From assembly GCA_041658345.1 (NCBI GenBank), contig JBBAAK010000009.1, positions 1 through 36,565 on the forward strand: a DNA stretch of 36,565 nucleotides, given 5' to 3'. Source of the DNA: JBAZYV01 sp041658345. GTDB lineage: Bacteria > Patescibacteriota > Gracilibacteria > UBA1369 > 2-02-FULL-48-14. The translations under genes and the position numbers were made by a program. Every line of letters begins with the position of its first letter. The stretch's first letter is position 1. Of the stretch, positions 6,801-14,181 are shown one piece after another. The notes beneath the pieces are model-generated. The model saw only the letters and a list, made by a program, of their open reading frames with translations, was not told the origin of the DNA and did not search any database.

Positions 6801-6831
6801 TTTTGATGAAGTTATGGGCTAGGTCATACTT

Positions 6832-6859
6832 TTGGAAAGTCCAACTGTTCCAGTATACT
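6832..6859 (+). promoter_or_regulatory. promoter of the Schlafen-like gene, leaderless geometry
   Basis: TTGGAA (6832-6837), 16-nt spacer, TATACT (6854-6859), then exactly 6 nt to ATG 6866. TGGAA (6833-6837) and TTCCA form a short inverted repeat inside the spacer. Confidence 0.65.
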
Positions 6860-6865
6860 CATTAT

Positions 6866-7831
6866 ATGAAGACAGCTTATACAATGTTTGAACGACTCAT
6901 CTCTGATGGCAAGAAGGAGACCGATAGGTTGATTGCCACGCTTGAGTCTGAATCATTATACATGGACTACAAGGGTAAATCTTACAAGGACGAAGATGAT
7001 CTTTCGAAAGATGATATGTTAAACTTGGATAAGGCATTATCTGGTTATGCTAATACCGAAGGTGGAGTTCTTATATGGGGTATCGAGAAAAAAGATGGAG
7101 TTCTGGGTTCGTATGTACTCATTGAACAGCCAGAGGCCTTTGTTGAACGTTTAAATACAGTCACTCCAGGTCGTGTTTCTCCAAGTGTGGATGGTGTAAG
7201 GCATGAAGTTGTTTTTAGCGGTACTGATGGGGGAGTGGTTGTTACGTACGTTCCTCAGAGTGAAAGTACGCCCCATAGATCTGTTGGTAAGTCGGGTCAG
7301 TATTATAAAAGGCATGGAGGTAATTTTCTCTATATGGAACACTTTGAAATTGAGGATATGTTTGGTAGGAGAGCAAGGCCGAAGTTAGGCATGGACGTAA
7401 GTATTCGGAAAGTTGTTGATTCGAGGCCTGACCCTACATATGCGTTGACTGTGAATATTTTTAATGATGGTAAGGCGATAAGTCAGCTTTATGGTTTTGA
7501 TCTAGAGTTTATTGATAAGCTGGTAGCGGGTGTTCCTGTTGTAACTAATAGGCCTGGTATGCGAAATGGAGCACATGTTGTCGATGGTATTTGTACGCTC
7601 AAGTATCGTAATGGTCGTCATGATGAAGACTCTAGGCCGATATACCCTGGGGAGACTATTGTCATCACTCCTAATAACCATAAATTGGGGCATATCCAGT
7701 TCAAGATGTCTGACACTCAGTTTGATGCCTGGAAGGATTTTGAGTTAGGCTATAAAGTTTACAGTGAAAATATGCTTCCACAGGGGGGGACCGTTAGGTT
7801 TGGTAATTTGTTTTTAGGGTCTGATGAGTAA
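6866..7831 (+). CDS. Schlafen/AlbA_2-type putative ATP-binding protein
   Basis: 321 aa from ATG 6866; the promoter excludes the longer frame from 6749. Residues about 28-150 match the divergent AAA-4/AlbA_2 (Schlafen-core-like) domain: ESLYMDYKGKSY, then KALSGYANTEGGVLIWGIE, then the GQYYKRHGG strand. The C-terminal 160 residues look like a beta-rich domain of unknown role. Such proteins occur as regulators and as parts of phage-defence or toxin systems. Its divergent HNH neighbour makes a two-gene effector system conceivable, but this is inference. ATG 6884 is an alternative start. Confidence 0.75.
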   Translation: MKTAYTMFERLISDGKKETDRLIATLESESLYMDYKGKSYKDEDDLSKDDMLNLDKALSGYANTEGGVLIWGIEKKDGVLGSYVLIEQPEAFVERLNTVTPGRVSPSVDGVRHEVVFSGTDGGVVVTYVPQSESTPHRSVGKSGQYYKRHGGNFLYMEHFEIEDMFGRRARPKLGMDVSIRKVVDSRPDPTYALTVNIFNDGKAISQLYGFDLEFIDKLVAGVPVVTNRPGMRNGAHVVDGICTLKYRNGRHDEDSRPIYPGETIVITPNNHKLGHIQFKMSDTQFDAWKDFELGYKVYSENMLPQGGTVRFGNLFLGSDE

Positions 7832-7918
7832 CGTTTATTTGGTGGCTCCAACCACAACATCTTGTGTTTAAGCATGCTTATTTGGTCAAAAATCTCTTTA
7901 ACAGGTTAGATTTATCTT

Positions 7919-7936
7919 GTACAATGTTTATTGTAC
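7919..7936. promoter_or_regulatory. perfect 7-bp inverted repeat, possible operator
   Basis: GTACAAT, 4-nt gap, ATTGTAC. The left arm contains TACAAT, which could be a -10 box with TTTAAC 17 nt upstream. It lies 50 nt before the zinc-ribbon gene. Confidence 0.4.
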
Positions 7937-7985
7937 GGGATCGGAGTATTGCAGTAAGTAAGGAATCCTTAATGATTTCGTTGGT

Positions 7986-8558
7986 ATGCGATACTATTGG
8001 AAGTCGAGAACACAGAAGTTAGATAACTGTTGTTCTATAAGCATCTATTCACTTAAGAAGAGAGGCTACTTCAGTCGTAACACAGTATACAATACGATTA
8101 GTTGGAGTTATGGTGACAAGCCAAGTGGAACAGTCAGATGTTGTGTCGATAAGAATAATGAGTTTATGCAACTTGACTATACAGTGACGAATAGAGATAC
8201 TTATGAATCTCATGATATAAGCCACAAAACGTATCTAACAACCACTTCTTGTAATTATGGTAGTACTAGATATTGGTTTTTATGTACTCATTGTGGTAGG
8301 CGTGTTGGTAAATTGTATAGGTCTGATAGTAATTATTATCTTTGTAGGCACTGCGTTGGATATAAATATGGGAGTCAGAGTGCTGGCAGAATATCACGTA
8401 TGTTCAAGGTAAATTATTATTATTCTGACTTAGAAAGGATGCGCAAAGGAATCCGAGCAACTCATTATGCTGGGGAACCAACAAAGCGTTATAAGCGTTA
8501 CTTAGAATTATCTGAACGTATGAAGAGAGCCATGGGGTGGTGTTCTATGTCCATTTAG
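7986..8558 (+). CDS. zinc-ribbon protein, conserved hypothetical
   Basis: 190 aa. A central treble-clef or zinc-ribbon is formed by CTHCGRRVGKLY and YLCRHC (about residues 100-122). It is preceded by beta-strands ending in an LTTTSCNYGSTRYWF block and followed by a basic helical tail. This arrangement is known from a widespread uncharacterised family often found near phage and mobile genes. The N terminus is unusually rich in Tyr, Ser and Cys. No clear ribosome site is seen, so the start is uncertain. Likely nucleic-acid binding. Confidence 0.6.
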   Translation: MRYYWKSRTQKLDNCCSISIYSLKKRGYFSRNTVYNTISWSYGDKPSGTVRCCVDKNNEFMQLDYTVTNRDTYESHDISHKTYLTTTSCNYGSTRYWFLCTHCGRRVGKLYRSDSNYYLCRHCVGYKYGSQSAGRISRMFKVNYYYSDLERMRKGIRATHYAGEPTKRYKRYLELSERMKRAMGWCSMSI

Positions 8559-8700
8559 CCTCGCTGTCCAAAAACACTATAGAGATTATTTTTTAGTTAT
8601 ACTGTTAGAGAATTGCCCACTCCACCCAGTCAACAGGAGGACCTTCAAGAAGCCAAAGAATTATACTCATATAGTAACTTGGATTATCTATCTGCCTTGC

Positions 8701-9198
8701 TTATCTGGCTGTAGCAAGGAGCCATTTTATGTGATAGGGCTCTGAAAAACAGGAAGACAAAAACTCGTTTGCACCTTTTAAGTGTCTTTCGTAGGCTTCT
8801 GCAATATCACAATAAATGCATGCTAACTCTACCTTATAGCCATGTTTCCCCATAGTTTCTATTATTGCCGTAGTGATGTCCGACCTATCGCCAATAATCT
8901 CCATTACTATATTGCGTTTTTCTTTGATGGCTCGATCTGCAACCAACTGACCAATAATTTCCATTATCTCAATAAAATCTTGACCAAATTCATAATTAAG
9001 GTCATCTCCCTTACAAATAGCTTTAAAAATGTCGCCAGCATCGAGTAGCACATATCCTTTAGAGTAGTTTAGTTTTCTCTGTGTTGTTTTCCCTGCGCCC
9101 GGTCCCCCTGCAATTAAAATCAATTTAGGGGTCTCTCCATTTGAAAGCGACGAATCGTCAAAATATTTTCCTATTATTTCACTAACAGATATGTCCAT
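8701..9198 (-). CDS. zeta-toxin-like P-loop kinase
   Basis: 165 aa. Walker A GGPGAGKTT is at 31-39, followed by GYVLLDAGDIFKAI, as in zeta toxins and AAA_33 kinases, where the Asp positions substrate. Zeta toxins phosphorylate UDP-GlcNAc; this one could equally be another small-molecule or RNA kinase. No epsilon-type antitoxin is adjacent; the nearest gene is an Xre regulator. The frame stays open for 31 codons after the TAA at 8701 (to 8605), so the natural C terminus may be lost. Confidence 0.6.
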   Translation of the reverse strand: MDISVSEIIGKYFDDSSLSNGETPKLILIAGGPGAGKTTQRKLNYSKGYVLLDAGDIFKAICKGDDLNYEFGQDFIEIMEIIGQLVADRAIKEKRNIVMEIIGDRSDITTAIIETMGKHGYKVELACIYCDIAEAYERHLKGANEFLSSCFSEPYHIKWLLATAR

Positions 9199-9393
9199 AA
9201 TTTTTATTGTTATAATCCCATGAAGGCTAGTGTGCCATTCTAGCTTTTACATCTTATCACTCTTAATGCATCCGTGCATGTCTTTTGACAAATGATTGCA
9301 AGGTGTCAATTGGCATTAGACCGATATACTATGTCGTGGTGCTCTGTGATCATTTGGATCCGCTGGTTCTTTGAGGGGGGACCTTACGAGTGT

Positions 9394-9609
9394 CTAAATG
9401 AGCTTAGATACATCTATGCTGTAGATTTTCGCAAACGTGCCTAGCTCCAAGATATCAAGTCTTCTTTGGCAACTTTCTATCTTTGAAATAAATGATTGTG
9501 GTTTATTTAACTTCTTTGCGACTTCCCCTTGAGTTAAACCAGCCTTCTTTCGTGCTTCTTTTAAACGGGCAATCAGTTCACGGTAGTCTTTGGAATGGAT
9601 GCTACTCAT
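9394..9609 (-). CDS. Xre-family helix-turn-helix regulator
   Basis: 71 aa from ATG 9609. A complete HTH_XRE fold occupies nearly the whole protein (LIARLKEARKKAGLTQGEV, then AKKLNKPQSFISKIESCQ). A longer start at 9645 adds 12 residues. It is divergent from the SLH operon, with the start regions about 80 nt apart. That spacer holds TATCC, a 7-nt loop and GGATA (around 9639-9655), a possible operator. It probably represses itself and perhaps the surface operon. Confidence 0.8.
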   Translation of the reverse strand: MSSIHSKDYRELIARLKEARKKAGLTQGEVAKKLNKPQSFISKIESCQRRLDILELGTFAKIYSIDVSKLI

Positions 9610-9690
9610 AAACTGTATGCTAAATCCCATTTCCGAATATCCCAAAATAGGATATAGTATGACCTGCTATAGAAAAACTTACCCTCAATT

Positions 9691-10941
9691 ATGAAAAAAA
9701 CATTTCTCTGTCTTATTTTCTTCTTAACCTTCTTTGTTTTTTTGCAAATTGGCTATGCTTACTCTGAAAAAACGGAGGAATGTATTGATCGTGTTAACGG
9801 CGTTATTTTGCAAACGTTTTCGACTGAGTTGAAAGATTTAATTCTTTCCGAAGACGATGTTGATGATGATATAGCCGATTTTTGTTTAGAGAACGACTCA
9901 AGTACAAACTACTCTGATTCGACTACTTTTGCGCAAATTGGGCAAGATGCCGTTGATAATTTCTTTGCTAATTTTTTGTATGGGAAATATGCGATTATTG
10001 GATCAATTAATGTAGCATTTGAATTTAATGTTTTTACTTCACAAAGCAGGGATTATATTCAGGAAAATCTTGATGATGAATTTGTTTCTGAACAAAAAAC
10101 CGAGTGGGATAATCTCTTAAACAGAGGCTTATCGGATGGGATTATATATTATCAAGACTATATCGACGCAATAGACCGTGTTTATGACAATTATGTCGAA
10201 TTTAAGGGACTGGTGCAGGAAGGGGTTGATAATAATTACGTATGTGATGATGGAGTCTATACGAGTATAACCAAAAGTAATTGTATTTGCTTGGAGGGTT
10301 ACGATTGGAATTCATCTGGAAATACCTGTACTGGAATTGAATATGAAGAGGATGAGAACGAAGAGGACGCCACTGACGAAGACATCACTGAAGAAGATGA
10401 TATTGACGAGGATCAAATTTTTAATGATTTAGTTTCTTCAGACGAAAATGCCGATGCAATATCGTATTTATACGAAGAAGGAGTCATTTCTGGTTACGAC
10501 GATGGTTCTTTCAAACCAGAAAATTCACTCAATAGAGCAGAGCTACTTAAAATACTAGTTGAAGGAAAGGGCATTACCCCTGACGAAAATGAATATGCCA
10601 ACTGTTTCCCTGATGTGACTGAGGATTGGTTCGCAAAGTATGTTTGTTATGCAAAAGAGCAAGGTTGGGTTGAGGGCTATCCCGATGGGACGTTCCTGCC
10701 TTCCAGCTATGTGAATAAAGTTGAAGCCGTAAAAATGCTCTTGGAGGTTTTTGACGTAGAAACGCAAGAACCTAGTTCGAGTCCCTACTCTGACGTACCA
10801 ACCAGTGAGTGGTATGCAAAATATATTGTAAAGGCTCAAGAGCTTGGCTTGTTGGAAGAATCAGGAGCTTATTTCCCTGCGGACAGTATTACTAGAGGTG
10901 AGGTTAGTGAGAATATTTATAGGCTGTTACTCCAACAATAA
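9691..10941 (+). CDS. secreted protein with three S-layer homology (SLH) domains
   Basis: 416 aa. Signal peptide 1-23 (MKKTFLCLIFFLTFFVF), a mostly helical N-terminal domain to about 190, a Cys-rich stretch (CDDGVY, NCICLEGYDW), and a very acidic linker around 218-245. Three SLH repeats follow at about 253-295, 301-350 and 365-414 (GYDDGSFKPENSLNRAE, GYPDGTFLPSSYVNKVE, SGAYFPADSITRGE). SLH domains bind cell-wall polymer or S-layer, so the protein sits on the surface. First gene of an operon; the lipoprotein gene starts 2 nt after its stop. Confidence 0.9.
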   Translation: MKKTFLCLIFFLTFFVFLQIGYAYSEKTEECIDRVNGVILQTFSTELKDLILSEDDVDDDIADFCLENDSSTNYSDSTTFAQIGQDAVDNFFANFLYGKYAIIGSINVAFEFNVFTSQSRDYIQENLDDEFVSEQKTEWDNLLNRGLSDGIIYYQDYIDAIDRVYDNYVEFKGLVQEGVDNNYVCDDGVYTSITKSNCICLEGYDWNSSGNTCTGIEYEEDENEEDATDEDITEEDDIDEDQIFNDLVSSDENADAISYLYEEGVISGYDDGSFKPENSLNRAELLKILVEGKGITPDENEYANCFPDVTEDWFAKYVCYAKEQGWVEGYPDGTFLPSSYVNKVEAVKMLLEVFDVETQEPSSSPYSDVPTSEWYAKYIVKAQELGLLEESGAYFPADSITRGEVSENIYRLLLQQ

Positions 10942-10943
10942 TT

Positions 10944-11663
10944 ATGAATCACTTCTTCAAGTCCCAGCTCTGTGGCTTTCTAGTCGTTCTTGCGCTCACT
11001 GGATGCGCTGGGTTGGGCAATAAATCTGTAGATGCATATCAAATGGTATGGGAACTTGATATAAGTCCTGTAGCGGATATTATTGAAAATGAGGAAGATA
11101 AGGAGTTATTCTTAAATGAATTCCAAAAGCAGCTAGAAGATAAAGCGGATGAATATGCCGATTATCACAACGTTTATATTAAAGAGGAAAAAGGACAATA
11201 TTTTGCTTTTATAGAACTTCCTGCGACAGGGGTGGATAAGGAGAAAATGCAGTTGGAGGAAGGTGGAGAGAAGCCTCTGGAGTTTGTAATTATGGGTGTT
11301 GAATACACAAATGTAGAGACGGATGAATGGATTAAAACTGATCTTGATGAATCTCATTTGGTTTCAGCAGATGTACAATTTAATGCGTATTACCAACCAT
11401 ATGTGTCCCTAACTTTTGATGAAGAGGGGGCAAAACTCTTTGAAGAAATAACAGAACAAGCTATTGGTAAGCGGTTGGGTATATTTGTATACGGAGAGTT
11501 AATAGCTGCGCCTACTGTGAGTGAGAAAATATCAGGTGGACAGGCTCAAATCTCAACAGATTTCACGATCGAGGAAGCACAATCTTTGTCAGAAGATTTA
11601 ATGAGCGGCGTGGGTTCTTCGATAAGGTTGATTGAGATTAATGAGATTCGTGTGAGTTTTTAA
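10944..11663 (+). CDS. lipoprotein with a SecD P1-head-like domain
   Basis: 239 aa. The lipoprotein signal ends in LTGC (Cys21 lipidated). Residues about 115-230 match the SecDF P1 head subdomain (YVSLTFDEEGAKLFEEITEQ, LGIFVYGELIAAPTV, ISGGQAQISTDFTIEEAQ). The six SecD transmembrane helices are missing, so this is a free-standing, membrane-tethered head that cannot be a normal translocase subunit. It lies 2 nt after the SLH gene. It may help fold or export the element's own surface proteins (inference). Confidence 0.75.
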   Translation: MNHFFKSQLCGFLVVLALTGCAGLGNKSVDAYQMVWELDISPVADIIENEEDKELFLNEFQKQLEDKADEYADYHNVYIKEEKGQYFAFIELPATGVDKEKMQLEEGGEKPLEFVIMGVEYTNVETDEWIKTDLDESHLVSADVQFNAYYQPYVSLTFDEEGAKLFEEITEQAIGKRLGIFVYGELIAAPTVSEKISGGQAQISTDFTIEEAQSLSEDLMSGVGSSIRLIEINEIRVSF

Positions 11664-11683
11664 TCTATGATTCTGTCTCTCAT

Positions 11684-12046
11684 ATGAACTTCTCAAGAGT
11701 GATATACTTGGTAGTATTACTTGGTTTTAGTGTTTTAATTGGCTTAACTAGTTCTGTAAATTATGTACTTGCAACTAGCGGTGCTTGCTCTGGTCACGAC
11801 GGTGTAGACTGTAGTGCTGGAGCTGATTTGGATGGCAGTGTGATTTGTGATGACGGTTGGAGAGGAAGTAGTGTTTCTTATGTTTCTTGGGCGAGTTGTT
11901 ATGAGGGTGACTCCATTTCTACTTATACAGTTCATCAAGAGCCAGTTGATTCTGGTTGGAGTTTTGAAGAGATTTTTGGTATTGGCATGATCGTCTTATT
12001 AGTGGCGACTGCTGCTATCTATTCTCCAAAGTCTTCCAAACGATAA
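11684..12046 (+). CDS. small Cys-rich secreted or membrane protein
   Basis: 120 aa. The N-terminal hydrophobic segment (about 6-30) may be cleaved. A compact domain with four cysteines follows (ACSGHDGVDCSAGADLDG, VICDDGWRGSSVSY, SCYEG). A C-terminal helix (about 93-113) ends in basic KSSKR. Short CSxHxGVxCS modules of this kind occur in secreted proteins. Third gene of the surface operon, 20 nt after the lipoprotein. Confidence 0.65.
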   Translation: MNFSRVIYLVVLLGFSVLIGLTSSVNYVLATSGACSGHDGVDCSAGADLDGSVICDDGWRGSSVSYVSWASCYEGDSISTYTVHQEPVDSGWSFEEIFGIGMIVLLVATAAIYSPKSSKR

Positions 12047-12143
12047 TGCAGGTTGGAGCAGTTCTCTGTATTAGAAAACAAATCGTTTTAAGATGTCTAG
12101 TGTTTCGATTGCTTATAAAAAAAGCCCTATGGCAACAGAAGAT

Positions 12144-12202
12144 TTGCAATAATGCTTCAAGGCGTTATAATGGCGACGATCTTCATGGTTACATGTGTAA
12201 CC
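12144..12202 (+). promoter_or_regulatory. promoter and palindromic operator upstream of the integrase module
   Basis: TTGCAA (12144-12149), 16-nt spacer, TATAAT (12166-12171). The perfect palindrome GGTTACATGTGTAACC follows at 12187-12202, where a repressor would block elongation. The stretch 12047-12291 has no convincing gene; a 68-codon frame across it is Cys/Arg-rich and would overlap this promoter. Confidence 0.6.
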
Positions 12203-12249
12203 AAAAATTCCAGAGTCATACACTGGAGCTGATGAGGGGAAAAGTTAGT

Positions 12250-12275
12250 TAGTAAGTACGTAAGTAAGCTTACTA
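12250..12275. repeat. short GTAAGTA-type repeats with 12-bp palindrome
   Basis: Tandem TTAG and GTAAGTA words end in the perfect palindrome AGTAAGCTTACT (12264-12275), just before the small ORF. They could be arm-type or regulator binding sites, as often found near attP, but no direct support exists. Confidence 0.35.
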
Positions 12276-12291
12276 ATCTAATCCCTCTGTT

Positions 12292-12453
12292 TTGAGTCAG
12301 CCTGTTCATACTTTACAATTAAGTGAAGAAGCGGTTTTGGAGTTCATAAAAATTTACCGTGATGAGTGTGGGGTAGAGTTAAGTTATGAACAAGGGCAAG
12401 AAAAGGCGAAGTCAATAGCAAGCCTTTATCAATTCTTAATATTCAAAAATTAA
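12292..12453 (+). CDS. small conserved-type ORF preceding the integrase
   Basis: 53 aa, TTG start, too short for usual gene calling. The sequence (LSEEAVLEFIKIYRDEC, then ELSYEQGQEKAKSIASLYQF) matches a small helical protein pattern that I recall directly upstream of recombinases and other accessory genes in CPR genomes; its role is unknown. It ends 14 nt before the integrase ATG, so the two may be co-transcribed. It could be a directionality factor or regulator (inference). Confidence 0.55.
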   Translation: MSQPVHTLQLSEEAVLEFIKIYRDECGVELSYEQGQEKAKSIASLYQFLIFKN

Positions 12454-12455
12454 GT

Positions 12456-12461
12456 TATACT
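12456..12461 (+). promoter_or_regulatory. integrase -10 box, leaderless geometry
   Basis: TATACT, exactly 6 nt before ATG 12468, with a weak -35 TTCTTA 17 nt upstream (12433-12438). No Shine-Dalgarno is seen before the integrase. Confidence 0.5.
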
Positions 12462-12467
12462 GAAGTT

Positions 12468-14075
12468 ATGAAGTACATCATTTATGCGCGTAAATCACAG
12501 GAAGATAAAAATCGACAAGTCCAGTCGATACCTGATCAACTGGAATGGGCTCATGATTTTGTGGCACGAGAGGGTTTAGATGTACTTGAGACCTTCACTG
12601 ATACGCAGACGGGCACAAAACCTGGAAGACCTGGTTTCACTCGCATGATGGAACTTATTTATGCTTACAATGGTGAAGTGTGTGTGTTGTCTTGGAAAAT
12701 TGATAGATTAGCTCGTAATCCAGTTGATGGTGGTGCTATTCAATTTGCTTTGATGAATGGCAAGATTACCTCCATCAAGACCATGGAGTCTGCTTTTACT
12801 ATCAATGATAGCCAGATCCTTCTTAGCTTGATGTTTGGTGCAGCTACTCAATATAGTATTGATCTATCGAAGAATGTGAAGAGGGGCATGAAGAGCAAAA
12901 GAGATAAAGGTTGGTTGCCCAATCGCGTTGGTGTAGGTTATACGAATGAGAAGAGTGGCAATAAAGGATCTAATCGGGTTTTTTCTGATCACGAAGGGGA
13001 TCGATGGAACTTAATCAAGAAAGCGTGGGAGTTATTGCTTACTGGTTCATATAGCGTAGTTGCAATTCGAACTATGTTAAACAATGAGTGGGGGTTCAGG
13101 AGTCTTAGTGGTAAGCCTATGTCTAATAGTGGGATGTATTATGTCTTTCACAATATGTTCTACGCTGGCTACTATGATTCAGATGGAGAACTTACACTTG
13201 GTAAGCACGAGTCCATGATTACTTTAGAAGATTTTGATAAGGCACAGATTATTTTAGGAGATAAAGGGAAGCCTCGTATGCAAGCACATGAGCATAAGTA
13301 CACAGGAATAGTACGTTGTGCAGAGTGTAATTGTATGATTACTGCTGAACCCCCTAAGCGTAAGGTCAATAAGAGGGGAGAGATACGTGTTTTCAACTAC
13401 ATGCGTTGCTCAAAGAAGAGTAAGAACATGAAGTGTTCACAGCCCTATATCAGGCTTGAAGATTTTGAAGACGAGGTAGATATCTTCTTAGATAGGATAC
13501 GTATACCCAAGGCTTTCCATGAGTGGGCTATTAAACAGTTGCGTGTGTGGGCAAAGGAAGAGAATAAGCAGGGTGTTTATAGACGTTCTCATATTCAGAA
13601 GAAATACAATGAAAACGAGGCTTTAATGGCTAAGCTATTGGATTCCTATTTGAGGGGTATTGTGGACGAGTCTACCTATAAAGAATCCAAGACAAGATAC
13701 GAGCTAGAAATGGGACGTTTAGAGGGGCAATTGAAAGGACATGGTGATGACAAGGTAAAATGGCTTGAAGAGGCTGAGAGAGTCTTTGATTTGGCGAAAG
13801 AGGCACGTGATAAGTTCGGTACTGGGGATCGTGAGACTAAGCGTAGGGTGCTTAAAGCATTCGGCTCGAACTTTTCCCTAAAAGACAAGAAACTGCTTGT
13901 AGAACTACAAATGCCGTTTAGGTGCATCGAAAGAGCCATGGATCAGACCAAAGTTCGATTTGGTTCGCTCGAACCATTTGAAAATGGCTTAGACAAGGTA
14001 AAAACAGAACATCTTGAAGAAGCAATTCCAAACTGGCTCCCCCGGTTGGATTCGAACCAACGACCAAGCGATTAA
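12468..14075 (+). CDS. large serine recombinase (integrase), C terminus inside tRNA-Asn
   Basis: 535 aa. Resolvase catalytic domain at about 1-150 with nucleophile Ser10 (YARKS) and arginines Arg8, Arg80 and Arg83 (KIDRLAR). A recombinase DNA-binding domain spans about 155-260. The zinc ribbon has Cys284 and Cys287 and two later cysteines near 320-331. A coiled-coil and helical tail follow. It cuts and joins attP and attB without cofactors; excision usually needs a directionality factor. Codons 523-535 (WLPRLDSNQRPSD) and the stop at 14073-14075 are antisense to tRNA-Asn; the stop sits over the anticodon loop. The tail is therefore a product of integration, not the native end. Confidence 0.95.
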   Translation: MKYIIYARKSQEDKNRQVQSIPDQLEWAHDFVAREGLDVLETFTDTQTGTKPGRPGFTRMMELIYAYNGEVCVLSWKIDRLARNPVDGGAIQFALMNGKITSIKTMESAFTINDSQILLSLMFGAATQYSIDLSKNVKRGMKSKRDKGWLPNRVGVGYTNEKSGNKGSNRVFSDHEGDRWNLIKKAWELLLTGSYSVVAIRTMLNNEWGFRSLSGKPMSNSGMYYVFHNMFYAGYYDSDGELTLGKHESMITLEDFDKAQIILGDKGKPRMQAHEHKYTGIVRCAECNCMITAEPPKRKVNKRGEIRVFNYMRCSKKSKNMKCSQPYIRLEDFEDEVDIFLDRIRIPKAFHEWAIKQLRVWAKEENKQGVYRRSHIQKKYNENEALMAKLLDSYLRGIVDESTYKESKTRYELEMGRLEGQLKGHGDDKVKWLEEAERVFDLAKEARDKFGTGDRETKRRVLKAFGSNFSLKDKKLLVELQMPFRCIERAMDQTKVRFGSLEPFENGLDKVKTEHLEEAIPNWLPRLDSNQRPSD

Positions 14076-14108
14076 CAGTCGCTTGCTCTACCACTGAGCT
14101 ACAGGGGA
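14034..14108 (-). tRNA. tRNA-Asn (GTT), integration target
   Basis: 75 nt including encoded CCA. Acceptor stem TCCCCTG pairs with CGGGGGA, then discriminator G and CCA. T-arm GTTGG-TTCGAAT-CCAAC and anticodon loop CTGTTAA (anticodon at 14074-14076). Its 3' end (complement TGGCTCCCC) is the att core. The tRNA is intact next to the integrated element, so insertion regenerates it. Confidence 0.97.
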
Positions 14109-14181
14109 ATATAGGCCTCAAATAATGCGGGCAGAGTATAGCCAAACGGCTTAGGGTTCGCAAATGATTTTAAAAAATGCT

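Larger units (their letters stand above)
556..14042. mobile_element. tandem cassette array anchored on tRNA-Asn
   Basis: Five scars in one orientation split the region into units of about 1.7, 1.5, 0.7, 0.6 and 9 kb; the first may be two units. Only the unit next to the tRNA has an integrase. If every insertion uses the tRNA, units further left are older, and the left flank (truncated methyltransferase) may be older still. Confidence 0.75.
5021..14042. mobile_element. 9-kb integrative element in tRNA-Asn
   Basis: Bounded by the TGGCTCCCC cores at 5021 and 14034. The integrase is at the right end, entering the tRNA, and the presumed native integrase tail is at the left end, as expected if attP lies inside the int gene. 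Cargo: an unknown gene with a decayed partner, HNH, Schlafen-like, zinc-ribbon, zeta-like and Xre genes, and a surface-protein operon. No capsid, terminase, conjugation or replication gene is seen, so it is neither an intact phage nor a conjugative element. Confidence 0.7.

Noticed and set aside
6749..6865. Longer N terminus of the Schlafen-like gene
   Set aside because: Would overlap the divergent HNH gene and start upstream of the promoter at 6832-6859.
7844..7850. TGGCTCC at 7844, possible further att core
   Set aside because: Only 7 of 9 core bases match and the downstream frame lacks the LP-x-L/F and V/I-R pattern; treated as chance, so the last element is taken as 5021-14042.
12046..12252. 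68-codon frame after the Cys-rich gene
   Set aside because: Overlaps a clear promoter and palindrome, odd Arg/Cys-rich composition, no family; treated as non-coding.
14047..14075. RLDSNQRPSD as a genuine integrase domain end
   Set aside because: It is the well-known reading of antisense tRNA; it reflects the integration junction.
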